This document shows, piece after piece, positions 45,408-54,509 of a stretch of 64,000 nt of DNA. The notes beneath the pieces were generated by a model, which worked only from the letters and a program-made list of their open reading frames with translations, was not told where the DNA came from and ran no database searches. The DNA comes from Fidelibacterota bacterium (lineage in GTDB: Bacteria; Pseudomonadota; Alphaproteobacteria; Rhodospirillales; Rhodospirillaceae). How positions within the stretch are numbered: position 1 is the stretch's first letter; each line of letters begins with the position of its first letter. The stretch is taken from NCBI GenBank assembly GCA_947476275.1, contig CANJPQ010000020.1, forward strand, positions 1-64,000, in the 5' to 3' direction. The translations under genes were made by a program, and so were the position numbers.

Positions 45408-46262
45408 ATGGCTCTCGCTACGGCAACCGCATCCGCCTCGACCGCCCAGCCTGTCCCCCAGTCGCTTCACTTCGACGATACGGTCGTGCATGTGAAGCGC
45501 GGCACCCAGGGCGTGGTGCTCGACATCAAAAATCTGGATCTCTTTTACGGCGCATCCCAGGCCCTCTACGGGGTCAATCTGACCGTGGAGCAGGGAATGG
45601 TGACGGCGCTGATCGGCCCGTCCGGCTGCGGCAAGTCGACGCTGCTCCGCTGCATCAACCGCATGAACGACCTGGTCGACAACATTAAGATCACCGGCTC
45701 GCTCTCACTCCATGGCGAGAACATCTATGCCCGCGGCGCCGACGTGATCGCGCTGCGCAAGCGCATGGGCATGGTGTTCCAGAAGCCGAACCCGTTTCCG
45801 ATGTCGATCTTCGAGAACGTGGTCTATCCGCTCCGCATCGACGGCGTGCGTGACAAGAACATCCTGCAGGAAACCTGCGAGCGCGCGCTGAAAGGCTCCG
45901 CGCTTTGGAACGAAGTGAAGGATCGCCTCGACCAGAATGCCCTGGGCATGTCCGGCGGTCAGCAACAGCGCTTGTGCATCGCCCGCGCGATCGCCGCGGA
46001 TCCGGAAGTGCTGCTGATGGACGAGCCTTGCTCGGCGCTCGATCCGATCGCGACCGCCAAGGTGGAAGAGCTGATCCACCAACTGTCGGGCACCTATACC
46101 ATTGTAATCGTTACCCACAACATGCAGCAGGCCGCGCGCGTGTCCGACAACACGGCCTTCATGTACCTTGGTCGCCTGATCGAGTACGGCGACACCGAGG
46201 TGATCTTCCAGAACCCGCTCGCCCAGCGGACGCAGGACTACGTCACTGGGCGCTTTGGCTGA
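45408..46262 (+). CDS. pstB: Phosphate ABC transporter ATP-binding protein PstB
   Basis: A 284-residue ATPase that powers phosphate import. Walker A is [10 protein letters not shown], the signature is [16 protein letters not shown] and Walker B is [12 protein letters not shown]. The H-loop is in [11 protein letters not shown], and [10 protein letters not shown]-like text ([16 protein letters not shown]) is typical of PstB. About 35 extra residues precede the usual start ([17 protein letters not shown]). The start at 45408 lies 10 bp after pstA. phoB follows after 22 bp. Confidence 0.96.
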   Translation: MALATATASASTAQPVPQSLHFDDTVVHVKRGTQGVVLDIKNLDLFYGASQALYGVNLTVEQGMVTALIGPSGCGKSTLLRCINRMNDLVDNIKITGSLSLHGENIYARGADVIALRKRMGMVFQKPNPFPMSIFENVVYPLRIDGVRDKNILQETCERALKGSALWNEVKDRLDQNALGMSGGQQQRLCIARAIAADPEVLLMDEPCSALDPIATAKVEELIHQLSGTYTIVIVTHNMQQAARVSDNTAFMYLGRLIEYGDTEVIFQNPLAQRTQDYVTGRFG

Positions 46263-46284
46263 AACATCGGAAGGAACAAGACTG

Positions 46285-46986
46285 ATGAAGCCAGTTGTCC
46301 TGGTCGTCGAGGACGAAACCTCGCTGATGACCATGCTCCGCTACAATCTCGAGAAGGAAGGCTATCGCGTCACCGAAGCCGGCGACGGCGAGGAAGCCAT
46401 CACGGTCGCGGCCGAGACACCGCCCGACGCGGTCATCCTCGATTGGATGCTGCCGCGCATGTCCGGTGTGGAGGTCTGCCGCCAGCTGCGCCGCCGCCCC
46501 GAGACCCGCAATGTGCCGATCATCATGCTCACCGCCCGCAGCGAGGAGGCCGACAAAGTGCGCGGCCTCAACGTCGGCGCTGACGACTACATGACCAAGC
46601 CGTTCTCGATGGTCGAACTGCTTGCCCGCGTGCGCGCGCTGTTGCGCCGGGCCAAGCCGTCTCAGGCCAAAGGCCAGCTCAGTTTCTCCGATATCGTCAT
46701 GGATCTGGACGCGCACCGCGTCAGCCGCGGCGGCAAGTATGTCCACCTCGGTCCTACCGAGTTCCGCCTGCTTCAGTATCTGATGGAACGTCCAGGCACG
46801 GTCTTCAGTCGTGAAGAGCTGCTGAACGGTGTTTGGGGGCCGGACATCTACGTCGAGCCGCGGACGGTCGACGTGCACATCCGGCGCCTGCGCAAGGCGC
46901 TGAATGAGACAGAGAGCATGGACGTGATCCGCACCGTGCGGGCCGCCGGCTACGCTCTCGACGCCACCAACGACCAGGCGGCGTAG
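46285..46986 (+). CDS. phoB: Phosphate regulon response regulator PhoB
   Basis: A 233-residue OmpR-type response regulator. The receiver domain has VVEDE at its start, phosphoacceptor Asp53 in VILDWMLP, IMLTAR and DDYMTKPF. The winged-helix DNA-binding domain covers about 135-228 (LGPTEFRLLQYLMERPGTVFSREEL, VDVHIRRLRKAL). The pattern GPDIYVEPRTVDVHIRRLRKAL is characteristic of PhoB. The start at 46285 follows AAGGAAC; an in-frame ATG 30 bases upstream overlaps pstB. It directly follows pstB, where phoU usually lies; neither phoU nor the kinase gene phoR is in this window. Confidence 0.93.
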   Translation: MKPVVLVVEDETSLMTMLRYNLEKEGYRVTEAGDGEEAITVAAETPPDAVILDWMLPRMSGVEVCRQLRRRPETRNVPIIMLTARSEEADKVRGLNVGADDYMTKPFSMVELLARVRALLRRAKPSQAKGQLSFSDIVMDLDAHRVSRGGKYVHLGPTEFRLLQYLMERPGTVFSREELLNGVWGPDIYVEPRTVDVHIRRLRKALNETESMDVIRTVRAAGYALDATNDQAA

Positions 46987-46995
46987 CGCCTCAAG

Positions 46996-47922
46996 CTACT
47001 TGCACTCGAACTGCGCGAGCGGCGCAGGGCGAGTCTTGAGCAGTTCGTCGCGCAGTTGCGGCCAAGCGTTGCTGCCCTTCGCCTGCGTGTCGAAGAATGC
47101 CAAGGTCATGCGCTGGATCTCGGATAGCGCCGCCGCGTTCGGCGGTTGGCCTTCTTCCGTGCGGTTCGTCCCGAGGATGCCGCCGAGATAGTGCTTCATC
47201 CCGGCCATCACCGCCATGCACTGGCCGTTCGGCCCCTTCATGTAGTAGTCCGCGTGCACCTGCCAGGTGTCGGAAAAGCCCGGCGTGATGTCCTGGTCGC
47301 CGACGATCATCAGCATCGGCTTGATCTTGTCGGGCCAGGCAACGTTGCGGAAACCTTTGGCGTAGCCCGGCGGCGCGAGGGCGGCGGCGGCCAGAACGCG
47401 CTTGTCGGTCAAGTCGGTGTTCTCGTCCGGCATCGTCCCGTTCACCAGGGTTGCCGTGGTGTGCCCGCCGAACGAGTGCCCTGCAGCGATGATCTTCTTG
47501 GAATCGAAACGGCCTTTGAGGATCGGCGAGGCGCGCTCGATCTCGTCCAGGCTGTCGATCACCTTGTGCATGTCGAGGAGACGCGAACGCCAGGCAAACT
47601 TTTGCCGGTCGTCGCCGCGCGGAATTCCCAACGACGTCGAGTCGTCGAAGGTCGGCGCGATCACCGCGTAGCCGTGGGCGGCCCAGTACTCCGTTAACGG
47701 CAGGTAGTCGTCCTTCGAATACTGCGCGCCGTGTGAGAACAGGATGACGGGAACGCGGCCGCCGGCGGCGGGGACGATCACGCGCAGGATGACATCCTTC
47801 TTCTGCGCGGCGTCCTTCAGCACGATGGGATTGACCGTGATGATCTGGCCCTCGGTTGCAGCATCGGCCGGCGCGGCCAAGCTAAGCGCCAACGCGCAAA
47901 TACCGATCCAACCCTTACGCAT
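46996..47922 (-). CDS. Exported alpha/beta hydrolase (dienelactone hydrolase/chlorophyllase-like)
   Basis: A 308-residue secreted hydrolase. A signal peptide (1-21, ending PADA) precedes VPVILFSHGAQYSKDDYLPLTEYWAAHGYAVIAP, the oxyanion region. The nucleophile serine is in AAGHSFGGHT, LMIVGDQDITPG probably holds the acid, and MKHYLGGILG may hold the catalytic histidine. It resembles a group annotated as chlorophyllase or dienelactone hydrolase-like; the substrate is unknown. It is convergent with phoB (9 bp between ends) and faces the symporter gene across about 140 bp. Confidence 0.82.
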   Translation of the reverse strand: MRKGWIGICALALSLAAPADAATEGQIITVNPIVLKDAAQKKDVILRVIVPAAGGRVPVILFSHGAQYSKDDYLPLTEYWAAHGYAVIAPTFDDSTSLGIPRGDDRQKFAWRSRLLDMHKVIDSLDEIERASPILKGRFDSKKIIAAGHSFGGHTTATLVNGTMPDENTDLTDKRVLAAAALAPPGYAKGFRNVAWPDKIKPMLMIVGDQDITPGFSDTWQVHADYYMKGPNGQCMAVMAGMKHYLGGILGTNRTEEGQPPNAAALSEIQRMTLAFFDTQAKGSNAWPQLRDELLKTRPAPLAQFECK

Positions 47923-48062
47923 GCTGCGATCTCCTTAAGTCGAGCCGCCATCCTGCCATGGCGCCGGTGGCGGTTCCCGCGGCGCGGGGCAGGTGTCCGG
48001 CCCGTGGGCTTCCCTTGCGCAGACCCAAGTGTCATGGTCGCTCGGGGAAGGGAGCCGGCCGT

Positions 48063-49316
48063 ATGCGCGTGACCAAGTGGATCGTTTGGGCCTTGTTGGC
48101 CGGCGTGCTGGTCGGCGTGCTGTGCGAACGCTTGCTCACGCCGGAAGAGGCCAAGCAGGTCGCGGCGGTGCTGGGTGTAGTCACCGAAGTCTTCCTGCGC
48201 CTTATCCGGATGATCATCGCGCCCCTGGTGCTCACGACCCTCGTCGTCGGCATCGCCAATACGGGCTCTTCGGGCGCGATTGGCCGCATCGGTCTGCGGG
48301 CGATGGCGTGGTTCGTCGCCGCGTCGCTCGTCTCGCTGCTGTTGGGTCTGGTGATTGTGAACATTCTTCAGCCCGGTGTGGGACTGGACCTGCAGTTGCC
48401 GGTTGGCGAGTCCTCGACCGTGCGCGCCGCGAGCCTGACGCTGCGCGAGTTCGTTACGCACCTGGTGCCGAAATCCATCTTTGAGGCCATGGCGCAGAAC
48501 GAGATTCTGCAGATCGTCGTATTCTCATGCTTTGTCGGTGTCGCTGCGGCGTCGCTTGGCGAGCGCGCGCGGCCCGCGATTGCGCTGGCGGATGCCGGCG
48601 CTCACATCATGCTGAAGGTCACCGGCTATGTGATGACCACGGCGCCTGCGGCTGTGTTTGCGGCGGTGGCCGCGACGGTGGCGGTGCAGGGGCCTGGTGT
48701 CCTCATCACTTACGGACGCTTCATGGGCGGGTTCTACCTTGCGCTGGCGGTGTTGTGGCTGGTGCTGGTGGCGGCGGGCTACATGATCATCGGCCCGCGC
48801 GTCGTCGATCTTATGCGCAGAATTCGCGGCCCCGCGGTGTTGGCGTTCTCCACCGCCAGTTCGGAAGCGGCCTATCCGCGCACCCTGGAACAGCTTGAGC
48901 GCTTCGGCGCCTCGAACCGGATTGCCAGTTTTGTGCTGCCGCTGGGGTATTCGTTCAATCTCGACGGCTCGATGATGTACTGCACCTTCGCCACGATGTT
49001 CATCGCCCAGGCCTACGGCATCGAGTTGAGCGCAGGCCAGCAGATCGTCATGCTGTTGATCCTGATGGTCACCAGCAAGGGCATGGCTGGCGTGCCGCGA
49101 GCGTCCTTGGTGGTGATCGCCGCGACCTTGGCGACGTTCCAGATTCCGGAAGCGGGCCTGCTCCTGATTGTCGGCGTCGATCAGTTCCTCGACATGGGAC
49201 GCAGTGCCACCAATGTGGTCGGCAATTCCGTCGCCACCGCCGTAGTCGCGAAATGGGAAGGCGAGCTTGGCCCGCCGCAATCAGCGGATGCCGCGATTAC
49301 TCCGACGCGTAGCTGA
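48063..49316 (+). CDS. Dicarboxylate/amino acid:cation symporter (DAACS family)
   Basis: A 417-residue inner membrane transporter of the DctA/GltP family. It retains the family signatures: FLRLIRMIIAPLVLTTLVVGIA, FSTASSEAAYPRTLEQLERFG (serine-rich re-entrant loop), SFNLDGSMMYCTFATMFIAQA and the second re-entrant loop GMAGVPRASLVVIAAT, with DQFLDMGRSATNVVGNSVAT for substrate and cation. The start at 48063 (MRVTKW) places the first helix correctly. Substrate may be C4-dicarboxylate, glutamate or aspartate. Its 3' end overlaps the convergent apt gene by 20 bp. Confidence 0.9.
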   Translation: MRVTKWIVWALLAGVLVGVLCERLLTPEEAKQVAAVLGVVTEVFLRLIRMIIAPLVLTTLVVGIANTGSSGAIGRIGLRAMAWFVAASLVSLLLGLVIVNILQPGVGLDLQLPVGESSTVRAASLTLREFVTHLVPKSIFEAMAQNEILQIVVFSCFVGVAAASLGERARPAIALADAGAHIMLKVTGYVMTTAPAAVFAAVAATVAVQGPGVLITYGRFMGGFYLALAVLWLVLVAAGYMIIGPRVVDLMRRIRGPAVLAFSTASSEAAYPRTLEQLERFGASNRIASFVLPLGYSFNLDGSMMYCTFATMFIAQAYGIELSAGQQIVMLLILMVTSKGMAGVPRASLVVIAATLATFQIPEAGLLLIVGVDQFLDMGRSATNVVGNSVATAVVAKWEGELGPPQSADAAITPTRS

Positions 49317-49815
49317 GCAGCGCCTCAAACGGCATGTCGAGCCTTGCCCGGGCGCCGATGAATGCCAGTTCGATCAGACAGGCCGAACCCACGACATCGG
49401 CGCCGGATTCGCGCAACAGTTTCGCCGCGGCGCCGATGGTGCCGCCGGTCGCGAGCAGATCGTCAATGATCACCACGCGCTTCCCCGGCGGCACGGCGTC
49501 GTGCTGGATCTCGATCACGTCGGTGCCGTACTCAAGGCCGTAGGAATGCTGCTTGACCTTGCCAGGCAGTTTTCCGCTCTTGCGAATCATCACCACGCCA
49601 CACGCCAGCGGGATCGCCATAGGCGCCGCGACCAAGAAGCCACGGGCATCGATGGCGGCCAAAAAGTCGGGCTTCCACGGCTCTACCAGGGCCGCCATGC
49701 GCTCAATGGTCGTGCGCCAAGCCACCGGATGGCCGATGAGGGTTGAAATATCGAAAAAGTTGATCCCAGTTTTGGGAAAGTCAGGGATCTGCCGAATATG
49801 TTCTTTCAGGTCCAT
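49297..49815 (-). CDS. apt: Adenine phosphoribosyltransferase
   Basis: A 172-residue purine salvage enzyme that makes AMP from adenine and PRPP. DLKEHIRQIPDFPKTGINFFDIS at the start, AIDARGFLVAAPMA, RKSGKLPGK and the PRPP loop VVIIDDLLATGGT are all present. The start at 49815 (MDLKEH) fits the family; an upstream extension to 49863 is not supported. Its 3' end overlaps the symporter gene by 20 bp on the opposite strand. Confidence 0.95.
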   Translation of the reverse strand: MDLKEHIRQIPDFPKTGINFFDISTLIGHPVAWRTTIERMAALVEPWKPDFLAAIDARGFLVAAPMAIPLACGVVMIRKSGKLPGKVKQHSYGLEYGTDVIEIQHDAVPPGKRVVIIDDLLATGGTIGAAAKLLRESGADVVGSACLIELAFIGARARLDMPFEALLSYASE

Positions 49816-49874
49816 CGCCGCCCCGCTCAATAAAGTCACAGCCGCGGTCCCTTGGTCTGGCACGCCCCGGCCTC

Positions 49875-49980
49875 TAATTACGCGTTACATCAATGGGTTA
49901 TAGCTTAGCCAGCACCCGCGGGGCTATCCCCCTTTTTTCCAGCGAAAGTCCTACCCATACTGCGCGTAATACGTGTTACG
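49875..49980. promoter_or_regulatory. Pair of similar palindromic motifs upstream of apt and the DUF2336 gene
   Basis: The gap between the divergent apt and DUF2336 genes (49816-50165) has no gene. TAATTACGCGTTAC (49875-49888) and GTAATACGTGTTACG (49966-49980) share TAAT-ACG-GTTAC and are each near-palindromic; in the second, CGTAA and TTACG are exact inverted arms around six bases. They may be operator sites for one or both genes. A GGGG-CTAT-CCCC hairpin with six T's (49920-49938) lies between them; its purpose is unclear. Confidence 0.35.
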
Positions 49981-50165
49981 ATATTTCGTTAATGGATGAG
50001 AACATTCGCCGGTCCACACGTGTTCCGCTTTGGGGCCAGTGCGTCAGTCTCGCGCTGGTTGGTGTTTACCCGAAACAGAATGCAGCTTCGTGAGAAGTGG
50101 ATTCATCCGGCTGACCTAGTAACTGAATGCGGGACAGTGATCCGCGCATCGGAGGAATCGACGTC

Positions 50166-51299
50166 TTGTCAGGGTTGACTATGGACGATGTGAACTTGCT
50201 TGCGCATAACCCGTCGGCCACCGCGCGTGTGGGGACGGCGACCAAGCTTGCGCAGCAGTTCAACGCGGCGGATTTCGGTCCCGCAGAGGTCAAGCTCGCC
50301 CAGGAAATCTTCCGGGTCATGGCGCGCGATGCCGAAGTGCGCGTGCGCGAAGCCCTGTCCATCAATCTCAAATCCAATCCGCACATTCCCCGCGACGTGG
50401 CGCAAGTGCTCGCGCGCGATGTGGATGCCGTTTCTGTGCCGATGCTGGCCTTCTCCGACGTTCTGACCGCCGACGACCTGGTGCAGATCGTGAGCGTGCA
50501 AGGCTCTCTCGCGAAAATGGAAGCCATCGCCGGCCGCCGCGAAGTGGAAGCTCCGGTGTCCGCCGCCCTGGTCGAACACGGCACCGAACATGTCGTCGCC
50601 AAGCTGGTCGGCAACCCCGGCGCCGCGATTTCCGAATCCTCCCTCCATCGCGTGGTGGATCGCTTCGGCGACAGCGCGATCGTACAGGATCCGCTCGTGC
50701 ATCGTGCGGTTCTGCCGGTGACGGTGACCGAGCGTCTGGTGACCTACGTCGCCGATCACCTGCGTACCTATCTGCTCTCCAAGCATGAGATCTCCGCTGA
50801 AGTAGCGATGGACCTTGTGCTGCAGAGCCGCGAACGGGCGACTGTCGGTATCGCCATGGGCGTCGGAGATGCCGGTCTCGCTTCACTGGTGCATCAGCTG
50901 CGCAGCAACGGCCGTCTCACGCCATCGCTGGTGTTGCGCGCGATCTGCATGGGCAACGTGCGCTTCTTCGAGCATGCGCTTGCGGCGATGTCCGGCGTGC
51001 CGGTCGGCAATGCGCGCACCCTCGTTCATGAGACATCAGGCGCAGGTCTCAAAGCGCTCTGGACGAAAGGCGGATTGCCGGAACGGATGCTCCCGGCCAT
51101 CCGCGTCGCAGTTGACGTCATCGAACAGACCGAGCTCGACTTCGGCGGCAACAGCGCTGAACGCTATGCCCGCCGTATCCTGGAGCGCGTGCTGACGCAG
51201 TACGAAAACTTCGGCATGGAGTTCGAGGGCGACGACCTCGAATACCTGCTGGGCCGGGTCGCGCAATTGCCGCCGACCTACAGCATGGCGGTCCACTAG
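50166..51299 (+). CDS. DUF2336 domain protein
   Basis: A 377-residue, all-helical protein of the DUF2336 family, seen in alphaproteobacteria, function unknown. HEAT-like helical pairs run through the first 200 residues (AQEIFRVMARDAEVRVREALSINLKSNPHIPRDVAQVLARD), and the C-terminal half has RFFEHALAAMSGVPVGNARTLVHE. I chose the TTG at 50166 because GGAGGA lies ten bases upstream; the ATG at 50127 has no such site and would add 13 residues, and an ATG at 50181 is also possible. It ends 19 bp from the convergent gene at 51319. Confidence 0.82.
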   Translation: MSGLTMDDVNLLAHNPSATARVGTATKLAQQFNAADFGPAEVKLAQEIFRVMARDAEVRVREALSINLKSNPHIPRDVAQVLARDVDAVSVPMLAFSDVLTADDLVQIVSVQGSLAKMEAIAGRREVEAPVSAALVEHGTEHVVAKLVGNPGAAISESSLHRVVDRFGDSAIVQDPLVHRAVLPVTVTERLVTYVADHLRTYLLSKHEISAEVAMDLVLQSRERATVGIAMGVGDAGLASLVHQLRSNGRLTPSLVLRAICMGNVRFFEHALAAMSGVPVGNARTLVHETSGAGLKALWTKGGLPERMLPAIRVAVDVIEQTELDFGGNSAERYARRILERVLTQYENFGMEFEGDDLEYLLGRVAQLPPTYSMAVH

Positions 51300-51318
51300 C
51301 CCGCGCTCGCTTTCGCAG

Positions 51319-51753
51319 TTATTTCTTTGTTGGTGCTGCCGGCGGCGCAGGCGCCACGGCTTTTGGCGCGGGCTTCGGAGGCGGCGCGACGTAGGGCGGG
51401 CCCTCGGGTTTCGCCGTCTTCTCCAGCTTGGCGACGTCGCACTGACGGCGCTCGATCACCAGCGCGCTGTAACGCTTGCCTTGCGTATCCGTGAGCGTGA
51501 TGAATTTCGGGTCCTTCCCCGGAAACAGATCCATGCAGGGTTCGACGATCTCAACCCGGTACCACTGCTCATTGCCGTCTTTCAGGAAGACGAGGCGTGG
51601 GCCGCCCGGACGCCAGCTCGCAATCCGCTCGATGTCTGCGATCTGAAAGTCGCCGGGCTTCGGGAGGACTTTCGTCGGGATCGTCGGCGCCGATTGCGCA
51701 AGTGCTGGTGCGGATAGCAAAAGCGTGCCGAGCAGGGCGGATGTGCGAATCAT
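51319..51753 (-). CDS. Hypothetical exported protein
   Basis: A 144-residue protein with a signal peptide (MIRTSALLGTLLLSAPALAQ). The mature part has PGDFQIADIERIASWRPGGPRLVFLKDGNEQWYRVEIVEPCMDLFPG and two cysteines about 41 residues apart, and it ends in a Pro/Ala-rich tail. It resembles small proteins of the DUF6491 type, but I am not sure of that. The start at 51753 is chosen over one 24 bases upstream because it begins the signal peptide. It lies 13 bp downstream of gloA on the same strand. Confidence 0.65.
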   Translation of the reverse strand: MIRTSALLGTLLLSAPALAQSAPTIPTKVLPKPGDFQIADIERIASWRPGGPRLVFLKDGNEQWYRVEIVEPCMDLFPGKDPKFITLTDTQGKRYSALVIERRQCDVAKLEKTAKPEGPPYVAPPPKPAPKAVAPAPPAAPTKK

Positions 51754-51766
51754 TTTGCGTTCCAAT

Positions 51767-52186
51767 CTACCAGACACCGGTATTGGCCATCGAGACCCAG
51801 GGTTCCTGCGGTGGTTGTGCGCCGCCTTTCTGAAGCAGCTCGATCGAAATATTATCTGGCGACCGGATGAACGCCATGCGGCCGTCCCGCGGCGGACGGT
51901 TGATGGTGACCCCTTTGGCCATCAGGGAATTGCACAGCGCGTAAATGTCGTCCACTTCATAGGCGAGGTGGCCAAAGTTGCGCCCACCGGTGTAAACCTC
52001 CGGGTCCCAGTTGTACGTAAGTTCGACCGCGGCCTCTTCGTCGCCGGGTGCCGTCAGAAAAATCAGGGTGAAGCGGCCTTTCTCGCTCTCGGTGCGCCGC
52101 AACTCCTTCAAGCCGAGCTTGTTGCAGTAGAAGTCGAGCGACTGATCTAGGTTTGTGACCCGGACCATTGTGTGAAGGTACTTCAT
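51767..52186 (-). CDS. gloA: Lactoylglutathione lyase (glyoxalase I)
   Basis: A 139-residue VOC-fold metalloenzyme that detoxifies methylglyoxal with glutathione. The metal-binding positions are His5 in KYLHTMVRV, Glu in AAVELTYNW, His in NFGHLAYEV and Glu in NISIELLQKG; the YCNKLGLKELRR block is typical of GloA. It is slightly shorter at the centre than the eukaryotic zinc enzymes, fitting the Ni-type bacterial form. It diverges from the esterase gene at 52259 and precedes the small exported protein. Confidence 0.92.
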   Translation of the reverse strand: MKYLHTMVRVTNLDQSLDFYCNKLGLKELRRTESEKGRFTLIFLTAPGDEEAAVELTYNWDPEVYTGGRNFGHLAYEVDDIYALCNSLMAKGVTINRPPRDGRMAFIRSPDNISIELLQKGGAQPPQEPWVSMANTGVW

Positions 52187-52258
52187 GACGACGACTCCAA
52201 CCCGCAGGGCGGCCCTACATTACGTCGCTTTGCGCTCTGTGCAAGGTAGTCGCCGCTG

Positions 52259-53140
52259 ATGAGGGTTGGTCGATTCCTGAGGGTCGCGATGGTCGGTCTG
52301 GCACTAGGGCTGGGCGGTTGTGCCAATACCGCGATCACCGTGCTAAACGCGGTGATCCCCAACGACGGATACACGCTCACGGCAGATATTCCGTACGGGG
52401 CCGATCCGCGACAGCATCTCGACGTGTACACTCCGAAGCAGGGCGCGGGGCCGCGGCCGGTGGTCCTGTTCTTCTACGGCGGCAGCTGGAAATCCGGCGC
52501 GAAAAAGCAGTATCGCTTCCTGGGCGAGGCGCTGACGAGCAAAGGATACGTCGCGGTCATCGCCGACTACCGGGTTTATCCAGCCGTGAAATTCCCTGCG
52601 TTCGAGGAGGACGCGGCACGCGCGCTTAAGTGGACGCAAGGCCATGCCACCGAGCATGGCGGCGACCCAGCCAAACTTTTCGTGATGGGACATTCTGCCG
52701 GCGCGAACATCGCCGCACTGGCGGTGCTCGATTCGACGTATGCAAAAGCCGCCGGAGCGACTGGCCGCGTGCGGGGTTTCATCGGCCTCGCCGGTCCTTA
52801 CGCCTTCCGGCCCGAGCAGACCAAAAGCGTCCGCGACGTGTTCCTGGGCACCGGCGACCTTGAACGCGCGCGCCCAATCACCTTTGTAGCCGCGCAGCAT
52901 CCGCCGCCGCCCATGTTTCTTGCCCACGGCCGCGACGACACCACGGTCTACCCACTTAACACCGAACAGATGACGGCCGCAGCGCGCGCAGCCGGCGGCA
53001 CGGTCCGCGACGTTTTCTACGACAAGATCGGCCACGTCGGCCTTATGGCTGCCTTCGCCAAGCCGTTCCGCGGTCGCGCGCCAGTACTGAACGATGTCTC
53101 GGCATTCATCGAGACCACCGTCAAGGCACCTGCGCCATGA
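52259..53140 (+). CDS. Lipoprotein alpha/beta hydrolase (carboxylesterase-like)
   Basis: A 293-residue hydrolase with a lipoprotein signal: hydrophobic GLALGLGGC ends in a lipobox cysteine (about residue 21). The mature part has QHLDVYTPKQGAGPRPVVLFFYGGSWKSG (oxyanion loop), the nucleophile in VMGHSAGANIAALA, AHGRDDTTVYP (acid) and YDKIGHVGLM (histidine), placing it near BD-FAE/kynurenine formamidase-like esterases. It would sit in the envelope. Its stop codon overlaps the SelO gene start by four bases (ATGA), so the two are coupled. Confidence 0.85.
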   Translation: MRVGRFLRVAMVGLALGLGGCANTAITVLNAVIPNDGYTLTADIPYGADPRQHLDVYTPKQGAGPRPVVLFFYGGSWKSGAKKQYRFLGEALTSKGYVAVIADYRVYPAVKFPAFEEDAARALKWTQGHATEHGGDPAKLFVMGHSAGANIAALAVLDSTYAKAAGATGRVRGFIGLAGPYAFRPEQTKSVRDVFLGTGDLERARPITFVAAQHPPPPMFLAHGRDDTTVYPLNTEQMTAAARAAGGTVRDVFYDKIGHVGLMAAFAKPFRGRAPVLNDVSAFIETTVKAPAP

Positions 53141-54507
53141 CCCGCGCCGCAACGATTCATCTCGGGCTCGGGCCCGGTTATTTCGACGCGGTCGAAGCCG
53201 CGAAATTCCCGAAGCACGTATTGCGCTATCGCAACGATCGCGGGGCGCGCGCCGTCGGCCTGGCAGATCTGAACGATGACGCCTGGATTCAGCACTTCGG
53301 TGCATTCACGCCACTGCCCGAAAATCTCCCGCAACCGCTGGCCCTGCGCTATCACGGCCATCAGTTCCGCAGCTACAACCCGGATATTGGCGACGGTCGC
53401 GGGTTCCTGTTCGCCCAGTTGCGCGCCGAAGACGGCCGCGTCCTTGATCTCGGAACCAAGGGTAGCGGCCTCACCCCATACTCCAGACGCGGCGACGGAC
53501 GTTTGACCCTCAAGGGCGGCGTGCGGGAACTGCTCGCCACCACCATGCTCGAGGCTTTTGGCGTCAACACGTCCAAGACCTTCAGCCTGATCGAGACCGG
53601 CGAAGACCTGATCCGCAGCGATGAGCCGTCGCCGACACGCTCCAGCGTGCTGGTGCGCCTAAGTCATTCCAATATTCGCATCGGCACCTTCCAGCGCCTC
53701 GCCTACGAACAGGACGGCGAAAGAATTCAGAAGCTGGTGGATCACGTGCTCGCGCACTATTTCGGCGGTATCGCCGGCGGTGCGCCGGCGATGCTGCAAG
53801 AGACCGTGCGCCGCGTTGCCCGCACCGGCGCGCAGTGGATGGCCGCCGGTTTCGTCCACGGCGTTCTCAACACCGACAATATCAACATCACCGGCGAGAG
53901 CTTCGACTACGGGCCCTATCGCTTCCTGCCGACGTACGACCCCAACTTCACCGCCGCCTACTTCGATCAATCCGGCCTGTACGCCTACGGCCGTCAGCCG
54001 GGGACGCTGATCTGGAACCTGCAGCGCCTGGCGGAATGCCTCACGCTTGTGGCGGAGAAGGAATCCCTCGTCGAAGCGCTGCAGACTTTCCCGCAAATCT
54101 TCGAGACGGAAATGGCAGCGGCGGTGCTGGCGCGACTCAATCTTGCGCCGCGCGATGCAGAGAGTGACCTCGCACTCACCGGCGCCGTGTTCGAGTTCCT
54201 GCACGCCACGCAAATGCCGTTCGAGCAATTCGTTTTCGATTGCCAGGGTGGAAAGTCGCGCGCGGGGACAGATGTGTATCAGAGCGAGGCTTTTGCAGTC
54301 GTGCGCGACGCCTTCGCCCCCTACACACCCGCGGCCCCACAACGGCTCGCGCACCCGTACTTCGCGCAGGCGACGCCGGAGACGTTGCTGATCGACGAAA
54401 TCGAATCGCTGTGGGCGGCGATTGCGGAGCGGGACGACTGGGCGCCGCTCTACGCGAAAGTGAAAGCGATCGAACGGGCCGGGCAAGCCTACGGCAACAT
54501 GCCCTAG
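53137..54507 (+). CDS. selO: Protein adenylyltransferase SelO (YdiU family)
   Basis: A 456-residue pseudokinase-fold enzyme that transfers AMP to proteins, with roles in redox control. RYHGHQFRSYNPDIGDGRGFLFAQL, LDLGTKGSGLTPYSRRGDGRLTLKGGVRELLATTMLEAFGV and GFVHGVLNTDNINITGESFDYGPYRFLPTYDPNF are the family's nucleotide and metal-binding blocks. It is somewhat shorter than E. coli SelO (about 480) and lacks a C-terminal selenocysteine or clear redox CxxC. It is coupled to the upstream lipoprotein esterase and converges with the J-domain gene, 2 bp apart. Confidence 0.92.
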   Translation: MTRAATIHLGLGPGYFDAVEAAKFPKHVLRYRNDRGARAVGLADLNDDAWIQHFGAFTPLPENLPQPLALRYHGHQFRSYNPDIGDGRGFLFAQLRAEDGRVLDLGTKGSGLTPYSRRGDGRLTLKGGVRELLATTMLEAFGVNTSKTFSLIETGEDLIRSDEPSPTRSSVLVRLSHSNIRIGTFQRLAYEQDGERIQKLVDHVLAHYFGGIAGGAPAMLQETVRRVARTGAQWMAAGFVHGVLNTDNINITGESFDYGPYRFLPTYDPNFTAAYFDQSGLYAYGRQPGTLIWNLQRLAECLTLVAEKESLVEALQTFPQIFETEMAAAVLARLNLAPRDAESDLALTGAVFEFLHATQMPFEQFVFDCQGGKSRAGTDVYQSEAFAVVRDAFAPYTPAAPQRLAHPYFAQATPETLLIDEIESLWAAIAERDDWAPLYAKVKAIERAGQAYGNMP

Positions 54508-54509
54508 CT

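Noticed and set aside
49920-49938. A GGGG-CTAT-CCCC hairpin with six T's as a terminator
   Set aside because: The stem is only four to five base pairs and no plus-strand gene ends close enough upstream.
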